Shown here one piece after another: positions 24,981-39,900 of a stretch of 64,000 bases of DNA. A model generated the notes under the pieces. That model was not told the origin of the DNA and ran no database searches. It saw only the letters and a list, made by a program, of their open reading frames with translations. This stretch comes from Chrysogorgia sp. JL179-B06. Its lineage: Eukaryota > Cnidaria > Anthozoa > Scleralcyonacea > Chrysogorgiidae. How positions within the stretch are numbered: position 1 is the first letter of the stretch; each line of letters begins with the position of its first letter. The stretch is from NCBI GenBank assembly GCA_035772405.1, contig JAYKKM010000306.1:62001-126000 (forward strand), in the 5' to 3' direction. The translations under genes and the position numbers were made by a program.

Positions 24981-27900
24981 GTATTCCTTTTTCTATATTT
25001 GTTGATAAGTACACCAACCTTTTAGAGTATTTGTCTGTAAGTACACCAACCTTTTAGAGTATTCGTTTGTATATTTATTTATAAGTACACCAACCTTTTA
25101 GAGTATTCGTTTGTATATTTGTTTATAAGTACACCACCAACCTTTTTAGAGTATTCGTTTGTATATTTCTTTATAAGTACATCAACTTTTAGAGTATTCG
25201 TTTGTATATTTCTTTATAAGTACACCAACCTTTTAGAGTATTCGTTTGTATATTTGTTTATAGGTACACCAACCTTCTACAGTATTCCTTTTTCTATATT
25301 TGTTTATAAGTACACCAACCTTTTAGAGTATTTGTTTGTAAGTACACCAACCTTTTAGAGTATTCGTTTGTATATATTTCTTTATAAGTACACCAACCTT
25401 TTAGAGTATTCGTTTGTATATTTCTTTATAAGTATACCACCAACCTTTTAGAGTATTCGTTTGTATATTTCTTTATAAGTACACCAACCTTTTAGAGTAT
25501 TTGTTTGTAAGTACACCAACCTTTTAGAGTATTCGTTTGTATATATTTATTTATAAGTACACAAACCTTTTAGAGTATTCGTTTGTATATTTCTTTATAA
25601 GTATACCACCAACCTTTTAGAGTATTCGTTTGTATATTTCTTTATAAGTACACCACCAACCTTTTAGAGTATTCGTTTGTATTTTTCTTTATAAGTACAT
25701 CAACTTTTAGAGTATTCGTTTGTATATTTCTTTATAAGTACACCAACCTCTTTTAGAGTATTCGTTTGTATATTTGTTTATAAGTACACCAACCTTTTAG
25801 AGTATTCCTTTTTCTATATTTGTTGATAAGTACACCAACCTTTTAGAGTATTTGTCTGTAAGTACACCAACCTTTTAGAGTATTCGTTTGTATATTTCTT
25901 TATAAGTACACCACCAACCTTTTAGAGTATTCGTTTGTATATTTGTTCATAAGTACACCGACCTTTTAGAGTATTCGTTTGTATATTTGTTTATAAGTAC
26001 ACCACCAACCTTTTAGAGTATTCGTTTGTATATGTGTTGATAAGTACACCAACCTTTTAGAGTATTCGTTTGTATATTTCTTTATAAGTACATCAACTTT
26101 TAGAGTATTCGTTTGTATATTTCTTTATAAGTACACCAACCTCTTTTAGAGTATTCGTTTGTATATTTGTTTATAAGTACACCAACCTTTTAGAGTATTC
26201 CTTTTTCTATATTTGTTGATAAGTACACCAACCTTTTAGAGTATTTGTCTGTAAGTACACCAACCTTTTAGAGTATTCGTTTGTATATTTATTTATAAGT
26301 ACACCAACCTTTTAGAGTATTCGTTTGTATATTTGTTTATAAGTACGGTACACCACCAACCTTTTTAGAGTATTCGTTTGTATATTTCTTTATAAGTACA
26401 TCAACTTTTAGAGTATTCGTTTGTATATTTCTTTATAAGTACACCAACCTTTTAGAGTATTCGTTTGTATATTTGTTTATAGGTACACCAACCTTCTACA
26501 GTATTCCTTTTTCTATATTTGTTTATAAGTACACCAACCTTTTAGAGTATTTGTTTGTAAGTACACCAACCTTTTAGAGTATTCGTTTGTATATATTTCT
26601 TTATAAGTACACCAACCTTTTAGAGTATTCGTTTGTATATTTCTTTATAAGTATACCACCAACCTTTTAGAGTATTCGTTTGTATATTTCTTTATAAGTA
26701 CACCAACCTTTTAGAGTATTTGTTTGTAAGTACACCAACCTTTTAGAGTATTCGTTTGTATATATTTCTTTATAAGTACACAAACCTTTTAGAGTATTCG
26801 TTTGTATATTTCTTTATAAGTATACCACCAACCTTTTAGAGTATTCGTTTGTATATTTCTTTATAAGTACACCAACCTTTTAGAGTATTCGTTTGTATAT
26901 ATTTCTTTATAAGTACACACAAACCTTTTAGAGTATTCGTTTGTATATTTCTTTATAAGTACACCACCAACCTTTTAGAGTATTCGTTTGTATATTTCTT
27001 TATAAGTACATCAACTTTTAGAGTATTCGTTTGTATATTTCTTTATAAGTACACCAACCTCTTTTAGAGTATTCGTTTGTATATTTGTTTATAAGTACAC
27101 CAACCTTTTAGAGTATTCCTTTTTCTATATTTGTTGATAAGTACACCAACCTTTTAGAGTATTTGTCTGTAAGTACACCAACCTTTTAGAGTATTCGGTT
27201 GTATATTTCTTTATAAGTACACCACCAACCTTTTAGAGTATTCGTTTGTATATTTGTTCATAAGTACACCGACCTTTTAGAGTATTCGTTTGTATATTTG
27301 TTTATAAGTACACCACCAACCTTTTAGAGTATTCGTTTGTATATGTGTTGATAAGTACACCAACCTTTTAGAGTATTCGTTTGTATATTTATTTATAAGT
27401 ACACAAACCTTTTAGAGTATTCGTTTGTATATTTCTTCATAAGTACACCAACCTTTTAGATTATTCGTTTGTATAATTCTTTATAAGTACACCACCAACA
27501 TTTTAGCGTATTCGTTTTTATATTTATTTATAAGTACACTACCCACCTTTAGAGTATTCATTTGTATATATTTCTTTATAAGTACACCCACCTTTTACAG
27601 TATTCGTTTGTATATTTGTTTATAAGTACACCACCAACCTTTTAGAATATTCGTTTGTATATATTTGTTATAAGTACACCACCAACCTTTTAGAGTATTC
27701 TTTTCTATATATTTGTATAACTACACCAACCTTTTAGAGTATTCGTTTGTATATTTCTTGATAAGTACACCACCAACCTTTTAGCGTATTCGTTTGTATA
27801 TTTCTTTATAAGTACACCACCCACCTTTAGAGTATTCTTTTGTATATATTTCTTTATAAGTACACCCACCTTTTACAGTATTCTTTTGTATATATTTCTT

Positions 27901-30900
27901 TATAAGTACACAAACCTTTTAGAGTATTCGTTTGTATATTTATTTATAAGTTTACCACCAAACTTTTAGAGTATTCGTTTGTATATTTCGTTATAAGTAC
28001 ACCAAACTTTTAGATTATCCGTTTGTATATTTATTTATAAGTACACCAACCTTTTAGAGTATTCGTTTGTATATTTATTTATAAGTACACCAACCTTTTA
28101 GAGTATTCGTTTGTATATTTGTTTATAAGTACACCACCAACCTTTTTAGAGTATTCGTTTGTATATTTCTTTATAAGTACATCAACTTTTAGAGTATTCG
28201 TTTGTATATTTATTTATAAGTACACCAACCTTTTTGAGTATTCGTTTCTATATTTGTTTATAAGTAAACCACCAACCTTTAGGGGGTATTCGTTTCTATA
28301 TTTCTTTATAAGTACACCAACCTTTTAGAGTATTCGTTTGTATATTTCTTTATTAGTACACCACCAACCTTTTAGAGTATTCGTTTGTATATTTCTTTAT
28401 AAGTACACCAATCTTTTAGATTATTAGTTTGTATATTTCTTTATAAGTACACCAACCTTTTAGAGTATTCGTTTGTATATTTCTTTATAAGTACACCAAC
28501 CTTTTAGAGTATTCGTTTGTATATTTGTTTATAGGTACACCAACTTTTTACAGTATTCCTTTTTCTATATTTGTTTATAAGTACACCAACCTTTTAGAGT
28601 ATTTGTTTGTAAGTACACCAACCTTTTAGAGTATTCGTTTGTATATATTTATTTATAAGTACACCAACCTTTTAGAGTATTCGTTTGTATATTTCTTTAT
28701 AAGTATACCACCAACCTTTTAGAGTATTCGTTTGTATATTTATTTATAAGTACAACAACCTTTTAGAGTATTTGTTTGTAAGTACACCAACCTTTTAGAG
28801 TATTCGTTTGTATATATTTCTTTATAAGTACACAAACCTTTTAGAGTATTCGTTTGTATATTTCTTTATAAGTATACCACCAACCTTTTAGAGTATTCGT
28901 TTGTATATTTCTTTATAAGTACACCAACCTTTTAGAGTATTCGTTTGTATATATTTCTTTATAAGTACACAAACCTTTTAGAGTATTCGTTTGTATATTT
29001 CTTTATAAGTATACCACCAACCTTTTAGAGTATTCGTTTGTATATTTCTTTATAAGTACACCAAACTTTTAGATTATTCGTTTGTATATTTCTTTATAAG
29101 TACACCAACCTTTTAGAGTATTCGTTTGTATATTTATTTATAAGTACACCAACCTTTTAGATTATTCGTTTGTATATTTCTTGATAAGTACACCAACCTT
29201 TCAGAGTATTCGTTTGTATATTTATTTATAAGTACACCAACCTTTTAGAGTATTGGTTTGTATATTTGTTTATAAGTACACCACCAACCTTTTAGAGTAT
29301 TCGTTTGTATATTTCTTTATAAGTACATCAACTTTTAGAGTATTCGTTTGTATATTTCTTTATAAGTACACCAACCTCTTTTAGAGTATTCGTTTGTATA
29401 TTTGTTTATAAGTACACCAACCTTTTAGAGTATTCCTTTTTCTATATTTGTTGATAAGTACAGCAACCTTTTAGAGTATTTGTCTGTAAGTACACCAACC
29501 TTTTAGAGTATTCGTTTGTATATTTCTTTATAAGTACACCACCAACCTTTTAGAGTATTCGTTTGTATATTTGTTCATAAGTACACCGACCTTTTAGAGT
29601 ATTCGTTTGTATATTTGTTTATAAGTACACCACCAACCTTTTAGAGTATTCGTTTGTATATGTGTTGATAAGTACACCAACCTTTTAGAGTATTCGTTTG
29701 TATATTTATTTATAAGTACACAAACCTTTTAGAGTATTCGTTTGTATATTTCTTCATAAGTACACCAACCTTTTAGATTATTCGTTTGTATAATTCTTTA
29801 TAAGTACACCACCAACATTTTAGCGTATTCGTTTTTATATTTATTTATAGGTACACCACCCACCTTTAGAGTATTCGTTTGTATATATTTCTTTATAAGT
29901 ACACCCACCTTTTACAGTAGTCGTTTGTATATTTGTTTATAAGTACACCACCAACCTTTTAGAATATTCGTTTGTATATATATTTGTTATAAGTACACCA
30001 CCAACCTTTTAGAGTATTCTTTTCTATATATTTTTATAACTACACCAACCTTTTATAGTATTCGTTTGTATATTTCTTTATAAGTACACCACCAACCTTT
30101 TTGAGTATTCGTTTGTATATTTGTTTATAAGTACACCACCAACCGTTTAGAGTATTCGTTTGTATATTTCTTTATAAATACACCACCAACCTTTTAGAGT
30201 ATTCGTTTGTATATATTTTTATAACTACACCAACCTTTTATAGTATTCGTTTGTATATTTCTTTATAAGTACACCAACCTTTTAGAGTATTCGTTTGTAT
30301 ATTTCTTTATAAGTACACCACCAAACTTTTAGAGTATTCGTTTCTATATTTCTTTATAAGTACACCAACCTTTTAAAGTATTCGTTTCTATATTTCTTTA
30401 TAAGTACACCACCAACCTTTTGGAGAATTCGTTTGTATATTTCTTTATAAGTACACCAATCTTTTAGATGATTAGTTTGTATATTTCTTTATAAGTACAC
30501 CAATCTTTTAAATTATTCGTTTGTATATTTCTTTATAAGTACACCAACCTTTTAGAGTATACGTTTGTATATTTGTTTATAAGTACACCACCAACCTTTT
30601 AGAGTATTCGTTTGTGTATTTCTTTATAAGTACACCACCAACCTTTTAGAGTACTCGTTTGTATATTTCTTTATAAGTACACCACCCACCTTTAGAGTAT
30701 TTGTTTGTATATATTTCTTTATAAGTACACCCACCTTTTACAGTATTCGTTTGTATATATTTCTTTATAAGTACACCAACCTTTTAGAGTATTCGTTTGT
30801 ATATTTCTTTATAAGTATACCACCAACCTTTTAGAGTATTCGTTTGTATATTTCTTTATAAGTACACCAATCTTTTAGATTATTCGTTTGTTTACTTCTT

Positions 30901-33900
30901 TATAAGAACACCAACCTTTTAGATTATTCGTTTGTATATTTCTTGATAAGTACACCAACCTTTTAGAGTATTCCTTTTTCTATATTTGTTTATAAGTACA
31001 CCAAGCTTTTAGAGTATTTGTTTGTAAGTACACCAACCTTTTAGAGTATTCGTTTGTATAATAAGTACACAAACCTTTTAGAGTATTCGTTTGTATATTT
31101 CTTTATAAGTATACCACCAACCTTTTAGAGTATTCGTTTGTATATTTATTTATAAGTACACCAACCTTTTAGATTATTCGTTTGTATATTTGTTTATAAG
31201 TACACCAACCTTTTAGAGTATTCGTTTGTATATTTATTTATAAGTACACCAACCTTTTAGATTATTCGTTTGTATATTTCTTGATAAGTACACCAACCTT
31301 TTAGAGTATTCGTTTGTATATTTATTTGTAAGTACACCAACCTTTTAGAGTATTCGTTTGTATATTTGTTTATCAGTACACCACCAACCTTTTAGAGTAT
31401 TCGTTTGTATATTTGTTGATAAGTACACCAACCTTTTAGAGTATTCGTTTGTATATTTGTTTATAAGTACACAAATCTTTTAGAGTATTCGTTTGTATAT
31501 TTGTTTATAAGTACACCAACCTTTTAGAGTATTCCTTTTTCTATATTTGTTTATAAGTACACCAACCTTTTAGAGTATTTGTCTGTAAGTACACCAACCT
31601 TTTAGAGTATTCGTTTGTATATTTCTTTATAAGTACACCACCAACCTTTTAGAGTATTCGTTTGTATATATTTTTATAACTACACCAACCTTTTAGAGTA
31701 TTCGTTTGTATATTTCTTTATAAGTACACCACCAACAGTTAGAGTATTCGTTTGTATATTTCTTTATAAGCACACCAACATTTTAGATTATTCGTTTGTA
31801 TATTTCTTGATAAGTACACCACCAACCTTTTAGAGTATTCCTTAGTATATTTCTTTATTAGTACACCACCAACCTTTTAGAGTATTCGTTTGTATATTTC
31901 TTTATAAGTACACCAATCTTTTAGATTATTAGTTTGTATATTTCTTTATAAGTACACCAACCTTTTAGAGTATTCGTTTGTATATTTGTTTATAATTACA
32001 CCACCAACCTTTTAGAGTATTCGTTTGTGTATTTCTTTATAAGTACACCACCAACCTTTTAGAGTATTCGTTTGTATATTTCTTTATAAGTACACCAATC
32101 TTTTAGATTATTAGTTTGTATATTTCTTTATAAGTACACCAACCTTTTAGAGTATTCGTTTGTATATTTGTTTATAATTACACCACCAACCTTTTAGAGT
32201 ATTCGTTTGTGTATTTCTTTATAAGTACACCACCAACCTTTTAGAGTATTCGTTTGTATATATTTTTATAACTACACCAACCTTTTAGAGTATTCGTTTG
32301 TATATTTCTTTATAAGTACACCACCAACAGTTAGAGTATTCGTTTGTATATTTCTTTATAAGCACACCAACATTTTAGATTATTCGTTTGTATATTTCTT
32401 GATAAGTACACCACCAACCTTTTAGAGTATTCCTTAGTATATTTCTTTATTAGTACACCACCAACCTTTTAGAGTATTCGTTTGTATATTTCTTTATAAG
32501 TACACCAATCTTTTAGATTATTAGTTTGTATATTTCTTTATAAGTACACCAACCTTTTAGAGTATTCGTTTGTATATTTGTTTATAATTACACCACCAAC
32601 CTTTTAGAGTATTCGTTTGTGTATTTCTTTATTAGTACACCACCAACCTTTTAGAGTACTCGTTTGTATATTTCATTATAAGTACACCACCCACCTTTAG
32701 AGTATTCTTTTGTATATATTTCTTTATAAGTACACCCACCTTTTACAGTATTCTTTTGTATATATTTCTTTATAAGTACACAAACCTTTTAGAGTATTCG
32801 TTTGTATATTTATTTATAAGTATACCACCAAACTTTTAGAGTATTGGTTTGTATATTTCTTTATAAGTACACCAAACTTTTAGATTAATCGTTTGTATAT
32901 TTCTTTATAAGTACACCAACCTTTTAGAGTATTCGTTTGTATATTTATTTATAAGTACACCAACCTTTTAGAGTATTCGTTTGTATATTTGTTTATAAGT
33001 ACACCACCAACCTTTTTAGAGTATTCGTTTGTATATTTCTTTATAAGTACATCAACTTTTAGAGTATTCGTTTGTATATTTCTTTATAAGTACACCAACC
33101 TTTTAGAGTATTCGTTTGTATATTTGTTTATAGGTACACCAACCTTTTAGAGTATTCCTTTTTCTATATTTGTTTATAAGTACACCAACCTTTTAGAGTA
33201 TTTGTTTGTAAGTACACCAACCTTTTAGAGTATTCGTTTGTATATATTTCTTTATAAGTACACCACCCACCTTTAGAGTATTCGTTTGTATATATTTATT
33301 TATAAGTACACCCACCTTTTACAGTATTCGTTTGTATATTTGTTTATAAGTACACCACCAACCTTTTAGAATATTCGTTTGTATATATTTGTTATAAGTA
33401 CACCACCAACCTTTTAGAGTATTCGTTTCTATATATTTTTATAAATACACCAACCTTTTAGAGTATTCGTTTGTATATTTCTTGATAAGTACACCACCAA
33501 CCTTTTAGAGTATTCGTTTGTATATTTCTTTATAAGTACACCACCAACCTTTTTGAGTATTCGTTTGTATATTTGTTTATAAGTACACCACCAACCTTTT
33601 AGAGTATTCGTTTGTATATTTCTTTATAAATACACCACCAACCTTTTAGAGTATTCGTTTGTATATATTTTTATAACTACACCAACCTTTTATAGTATTC
33701 GTTTGTATATTTCTTTATAAGTACACCAACCTTTTAGAGTATTCGTTTGTATATTTCTTTATAAGTACACCACCAACCTTTTAGAGTATACGTTTGTATA
33801 TTTCTTTATAAGTACACCACCAAACTTTTTCAGTATTCGTTTCTATATTTGTTTATAAGTACACCACCAACCTTTAGGGGGTATTCGTTTCTATATTTCT

Positions 33901-36900
33901 TTATAAGTACACCAACCTTTTAGAGTATTCGTTTGTATATTTCTTTATTAGTACACCACCAACCTTTTAGAGTATTCGTTTGTATATTTCTTTATAAGTA
34001 CTCCAATCTTTTAGATTATTAGTTTGTATATTTCTTTATAAGTACACCAACCTTTTAGAGTATTCGTTTGTATATTTCTTTATAAGCACACCAACATTTT
34101 AGATCATTCGTTTGTATATTTCTTGATAAGTACACCACCAACCTTTTAGAGTATTCCTTAGTATATTTCTTTATTAGTACACCACCAACCTTTTAGAGTA
34201 TTCCTTTGTATATTTCTTTATAAGTACACCAATCTTTTAGATTATTAGTTTGTATATTTCTTTATAAGTACACCAACCTTTTAGAGTATTCGTTTGTATA
34301 TTTGTTTATAAGTACACCACCAACCTTTTAGAGTATTCGTTTGTGTATTTCTTTATAAGTACACCACCAACCTTTTAGAGTACTCGTTTGTATATTTCAT
34401 TATAAGTACACCACCCACCTTTAGAGTATTCTTTTGTATATATTTCTTTATAAGTACACCCACCTTTTACAGTATTCTTTTGTATATATTTCTTTATAAG
34501 TACACAAACCTTTTAGAGTATTCGTTTGTATATTTATTTATAAGTATACCACCAAACTTTTAGAGTATTCGTTTGTATATTTCTTTATAAGTACACCAAA
34601 CTTTTAGATTATTCGTTTGTATATTTCTTTATAAGTACACCAACCTTTTAGAGTATTCGTTTGTATATTTATTTATAAGTACACCAACCTTTTAGAGTAT
34701 TCGTTTGTATATTTGTTTATAAGTACACCACCAACCTTTTTAGAGTATTCGTTTGTATATTTCTTTATAAGTACATCAACTTTTAGAGTATTCGTTTGTA
34801 TATTTCTTTATAAGTACACCAACCTTTTAGAGTATTCGTTTGTATATTTGTTTATAGGTACACCAACCTTTTAGAGTATTCCTTTTTCTATATTTGTTTA
34901 TAAGTACACCAACCTTTTAGAGTATTTGTTTGTAAGTACACCAACCTTTTAGAGTATTCGTTTGTATATATTTCTTTATAAGTACACCACCCACCTTTAG
35001 AGTATTCGTTTGTATATATTTATTTATAAGTACACCCACCTTTTACAGTATTCGTTTGTATATTTGTTTATAAGTACACCACCAACCTTTTAGAATATTC
35101 GTTTGTATATATTTGTTATAAGTACACCACCAACCTTTTAGAGTATTCGTTTCTATATATTTTTATAAATACACCAACCTTTTAGAGTATTCGTTTGTAT
35201 ATTTCTTGATAAGTACACCACCAACCTTTTAGAGTATTCGTTTGTATATTTCTTTATAAGTACACCACCAACCTTTTTGAGTATTCGTTTGTATATTTGT
35301 TTATAAGTACACCACCAACCTTTTAGAGTATTCGTTTGTATATTTCTTTATAAATACACCACCAACCTTTTAGAGTATTCGTTTGTATATATTTTTATAA
35401 CTACACCAACCTTTTATAGTATTCGTTTGTATATTTCTTTATAAGTACACCAACCTTTTAGATTATTCGTTTGTATATTTCTTGATAAGTACACCAACCT
35501 TTCAGAGTATTCGTTTGTATATTTATTTATAAGTACACCCACGTTTTACAGTATTCGTTTGTATATTTGTTTTTAAGTACACCACCAACCTTTTAGTATA
35601 TTCGTTTGTATATATTTGTTATAAGTACACCACCAACCTTTTAGAGTATTCGTTTCTATATATTTTTATAAATACACCAACCTTTTTGAGTATTCGTTTG
35701 TATATTTGTTTATAAGTACACCACCAACCTTTTAGAGTATTCGTTTCTATATATTTTTATAAATACACCAACCTTTTTGAGTATTCGTTTGTATATTTGT
35801 TTATAAGTACACCACCAACCTTTTAGAGTATTCGTCTGTATATTTCTTTATAAATACACCACCAACCTTTTAGAGTATTCGTTTGTATATATTTTTATAA
35901 CTACACCAACCTTTTATAGTATTCGTTTGTATATTTCTTTATAAGTACACCAACCTTTTAGAGTATTCGTTTGTATATTTATTTATAAGTACACCACCAA
36001 CCTTTTAGAGTATTCGTTTGTATATTTCTTTATAAGTACACCACCAAACTTTTTGAGTATTCGTTTCTATATTTGTTTATAAGTACACCACCAACCTTTA
36101 GGGGGTATTCGTTTCTATATTTCTTTATAAGTACACCAACCTTTTAGAGTATTCGTTTGTATATTTCTTTATTAGTACACCACCAACCTTTTAGAGTATT
36201 CGTTTGTATATTTCTTTATAAGTACACCAATCTTTTAGATTATTAGTTTGTATATTTCTTTATAAGTACACCAACCTTTTAGAGTATTCGTTTGTATATT
36301 TCTTTATAAGTACACCAACATTTTAGATTATTCGTTTGTATATTTCTTGATAAGTACACCACCAACCTTTTAGAGTATTCCTTAGTATATTTCTTTATTA
36401 GTACACCACCAACCTTTTAGAGTATTCGTTTGTATATTTCTTTATAAGTACACCAATCTTTTAGATTATTAGTTTGTATATTTGTTTATAAGTACACCAA
36501 CCTTTTAGAGTATTCCTTTTTCTATATTTGTTGATAAGTACACCACCAACCTTTTAGAGTATTCGTTTGTATATTTTTCTTTATAAGTACACCCACCTTT
36601 TACAGTATTCTTTGGTATATATTTCTTTATAAGTACACAAACCTTTTAGAGTATTCGTTTGTATATTTATTTATAAGTATACCACCAAACTTTTAGAGTA
36701 TTCGTTTGTATATTTCTTTATAAGTACACCAATCTTTTAGATTATTAGTTTGTATATTTCTGTATAAGTATACCAACCTTTTAGAGTATTCGTTTGTATA
36801 TTTGTTTATAAGTACACCACCAACCTTTTAGAGTATTCGTTTGTGTATTTCTTTATAAGTACACCACCAACCTTTTAGAGTACTCGTTTGTATATTTCAT

Positions 36901-39900
36901 TATAAGTACACCACCCACCTTTAGAGTATTCTTTTGTATATATTTCTTTATAAGTACACCCACCTTTTACAGTATTCTTTTGTATATATTTCTTTATAAG
37001 TACACAAACCTTTTAGAGTATTCGTTTGTATATTTATTTATAAGTATACCACCAAACTTTTAGAGTATTCGTTTGTATATTTCTTTATAAGTACACCAAA
37101 CTTTTAGATTATTCGTTTGTATATTTCTTTATAAGCACACCAACCTTTTAGAGTATTCGTTTGTATATTTATTTATAAGTACACCAACCTTTTAGATTAT
37201 TCGTTTGTATATTTCTTGATAAGTACACCAACCTTTTAGAGTATTCGTTTGTATATTTATTTATAAGTACACCAACCTTTCAGAGTATTCGTTTGTATAT
37301 TTGTTTATAAGTACACCACCAACCTTTTTAGAGTATTCGTTTGTATATTTCTTTATAAGTACATCAACTTTTAGAGTATTCGTTTGTATATTTCTTTATA
37401 AGTACACCAACCTTTTAGAGTATTCGTTTGTATATTTGTTTATAGGTACACCAACCTTCTACAGTATTCCTTTTTCTATATTTGTTTATAAGTACACCAA
37501 CCTTTTAGAGTATTCGTTTGTATATATTTCTTTATAAGTACACCAACCTTTTAGAGTATTCGTTTGTATATTTCTTTATAAGTATACCACCAACCTTTTA
37601 GAGTATTCGTTTGTATATTTCTTTATAAGTACACCAACCTTTTAGAGTATTTGTTTGTAAGTACACCAACCTTTTAGAGTATTCGTTTGTATATATTTCT
37701 TTATAAGTACACAAACCTTTTAGAGTATTCGTTTGTATATTTCTTTATAAGTATACCACCAAGCTTTTAGAGTATTCGTTTGTATATTTCTTTATAAGTA
37801 CACCAACCTTTTCGAGTATTCGTTTGTATATATTTCTTTATAAGTACACAAACCTTTTAGAGTATTCGTTTGTATATTTCTTTATAAGTACACCACCAAC
37901 CTTTTAGAGTATTCGTTTGTATATTTCTTTATAAGTACATCAACTTTTAGAGTATTCGTTTGTATATTTCTTTATAAGTACACCAACCTCTTTTAGAGTA
38001 TTCGTTTGTATATTTGTTTATAAGTACACCAACCTTTTAGAGTATTCCTTTTTCTATATTTGTTGATAAGTACACCAACCTTATAGAGTATTTGTCTGTA
38101 AGTACACCAACCTTTTAGAGTATTCGTTTGTATATTTATTTATAAGTACACCAACCTTTTAGAGTATTCGTTTGTATATTTGTTTATAAGTACACCACCA
38201 ACCTTTTTAGAGTATTCGTTTGTATATTTCTTTATAAGTACATCAACTTTTAGAGTATTCGTTTGTATATTTCTTTATAAGTACACCAACCTTTTAGAGT
38301 ATTCGTTTGTATATTTGTTTATAGATACACCAACCTTCTACAGTATTCCTTTTTCTATATTTGTTTATAAGTACACCAACCTTTTAGAGTATTTGTTTGT
38401 AAGTACACCAACCTTTTAGAGTATTCGTTTGTATATATTTCTTTATAAGTACACCAACCTTTTAGAGTATTCGTTTGTATATTTCTTTATAAGTATACCA
38501 CCAACCTTTTAGAGTATTCGTTTGTATATGTCTTTATAAGTACACCAACCTTTTAGAGTATTTGTTTGTAAGTACACCAACCTTTTAGAGTATTCGTTTG
38601 TATATTTGTTCATAAGTACACCGACCTTTTAGAGTATTCGTTTGTATATTTGTTTATAAGTACACCACCAACCTTTTAGAGTATTCGTTTGTATATGTGT
38701 TGATAAGTACACCAAGCTTTTAGAGTATTCGTTTGTATATTTATTTATAAATACACCAACCTTTTAGAGTATTCGTTTGTATATTTCTTGATAAGTACAC
38801 CACCAACCTTTTAGAGTATTCGTTTGTATATTTCTTTATAAGTACACCACCAACCTTTTTGAGTATTCGTTTGTATATTTGTTTATAAGTACACCACCAA
38901 CCTTTTAGAGTATTCGTTTGTATATTTCTTTATAAATACACCACCAACCTTTTAGAGTATTCGTTTGTATATATTTTTATAACTACACCAACCTTTTATA
39001 GTATTCGTTTGTATATTTCTTTATAAGTACACCAACCTTTTAGATTATTCGTTTGTATATTTCTTGATAAGTACACCAACCTTTCAGAGTATTCGTTTGT
39101 ATATTTATTTATAAGTACACCCACCTTTTACAGTATTCGTTTGTATATTTGTTTTTAAGTACACCACCAACCTTTTAGTATATTCGTTTGTATATATTTG
39201 TTATAAGTACACCACCAACCTTTTAGAGTATTCGTTTCTATATATTTTTATAGATACACCAACCTTTTAGAGTATTCGTTTGTATATTTCTTGATAAGTA
39301 CACCACCAACCTTTTAGAGTATTCGTTTGTATATTTGTTTATAAGTACACCACCAACCTTTTAGAGTATTCGTCTGCATATTTCTTTATAAATACACCAC
39401 CAACCTTTTAGAGTATTCGTTTGTATATTTATTTATAAGTACACCAACCTTTTAGATTATTCGTTTGTATATTTCTTGATAAGTACACCATCCTTTTAGA
39501 GTATTCGTTTGTATATTTATTTATAAGTACACCAACCTTTTAGAGTATTCGTTTGTATATTTGTTTATAAGTACACCACCAACCTTTTTAGAGTATTCGT
39601 TTGTATATTTCTTTATAAGTACATCAACTTTTAGAGTATTCGTTTGTATATTTCTTTATAAGTACACCAACCTTTTAGAGTATTCGTTTGTATATTTGTT
39701 TATAGGTACACCAACCTTCTACAGTATTCCTTTTTCTATATTTGTTTATAAGTACACCAACCTTTTAGAGTATTTGTTTGTAAGTACACCAACCTTTTAG
39801 AGTATTCGTTTGTATATATTTCTTTATAAGTACACCAACCTTTTAGAGTATTCGTTTGTATATTTCTTTATAAGTATACCACCAACCTTTTAGAGTATTC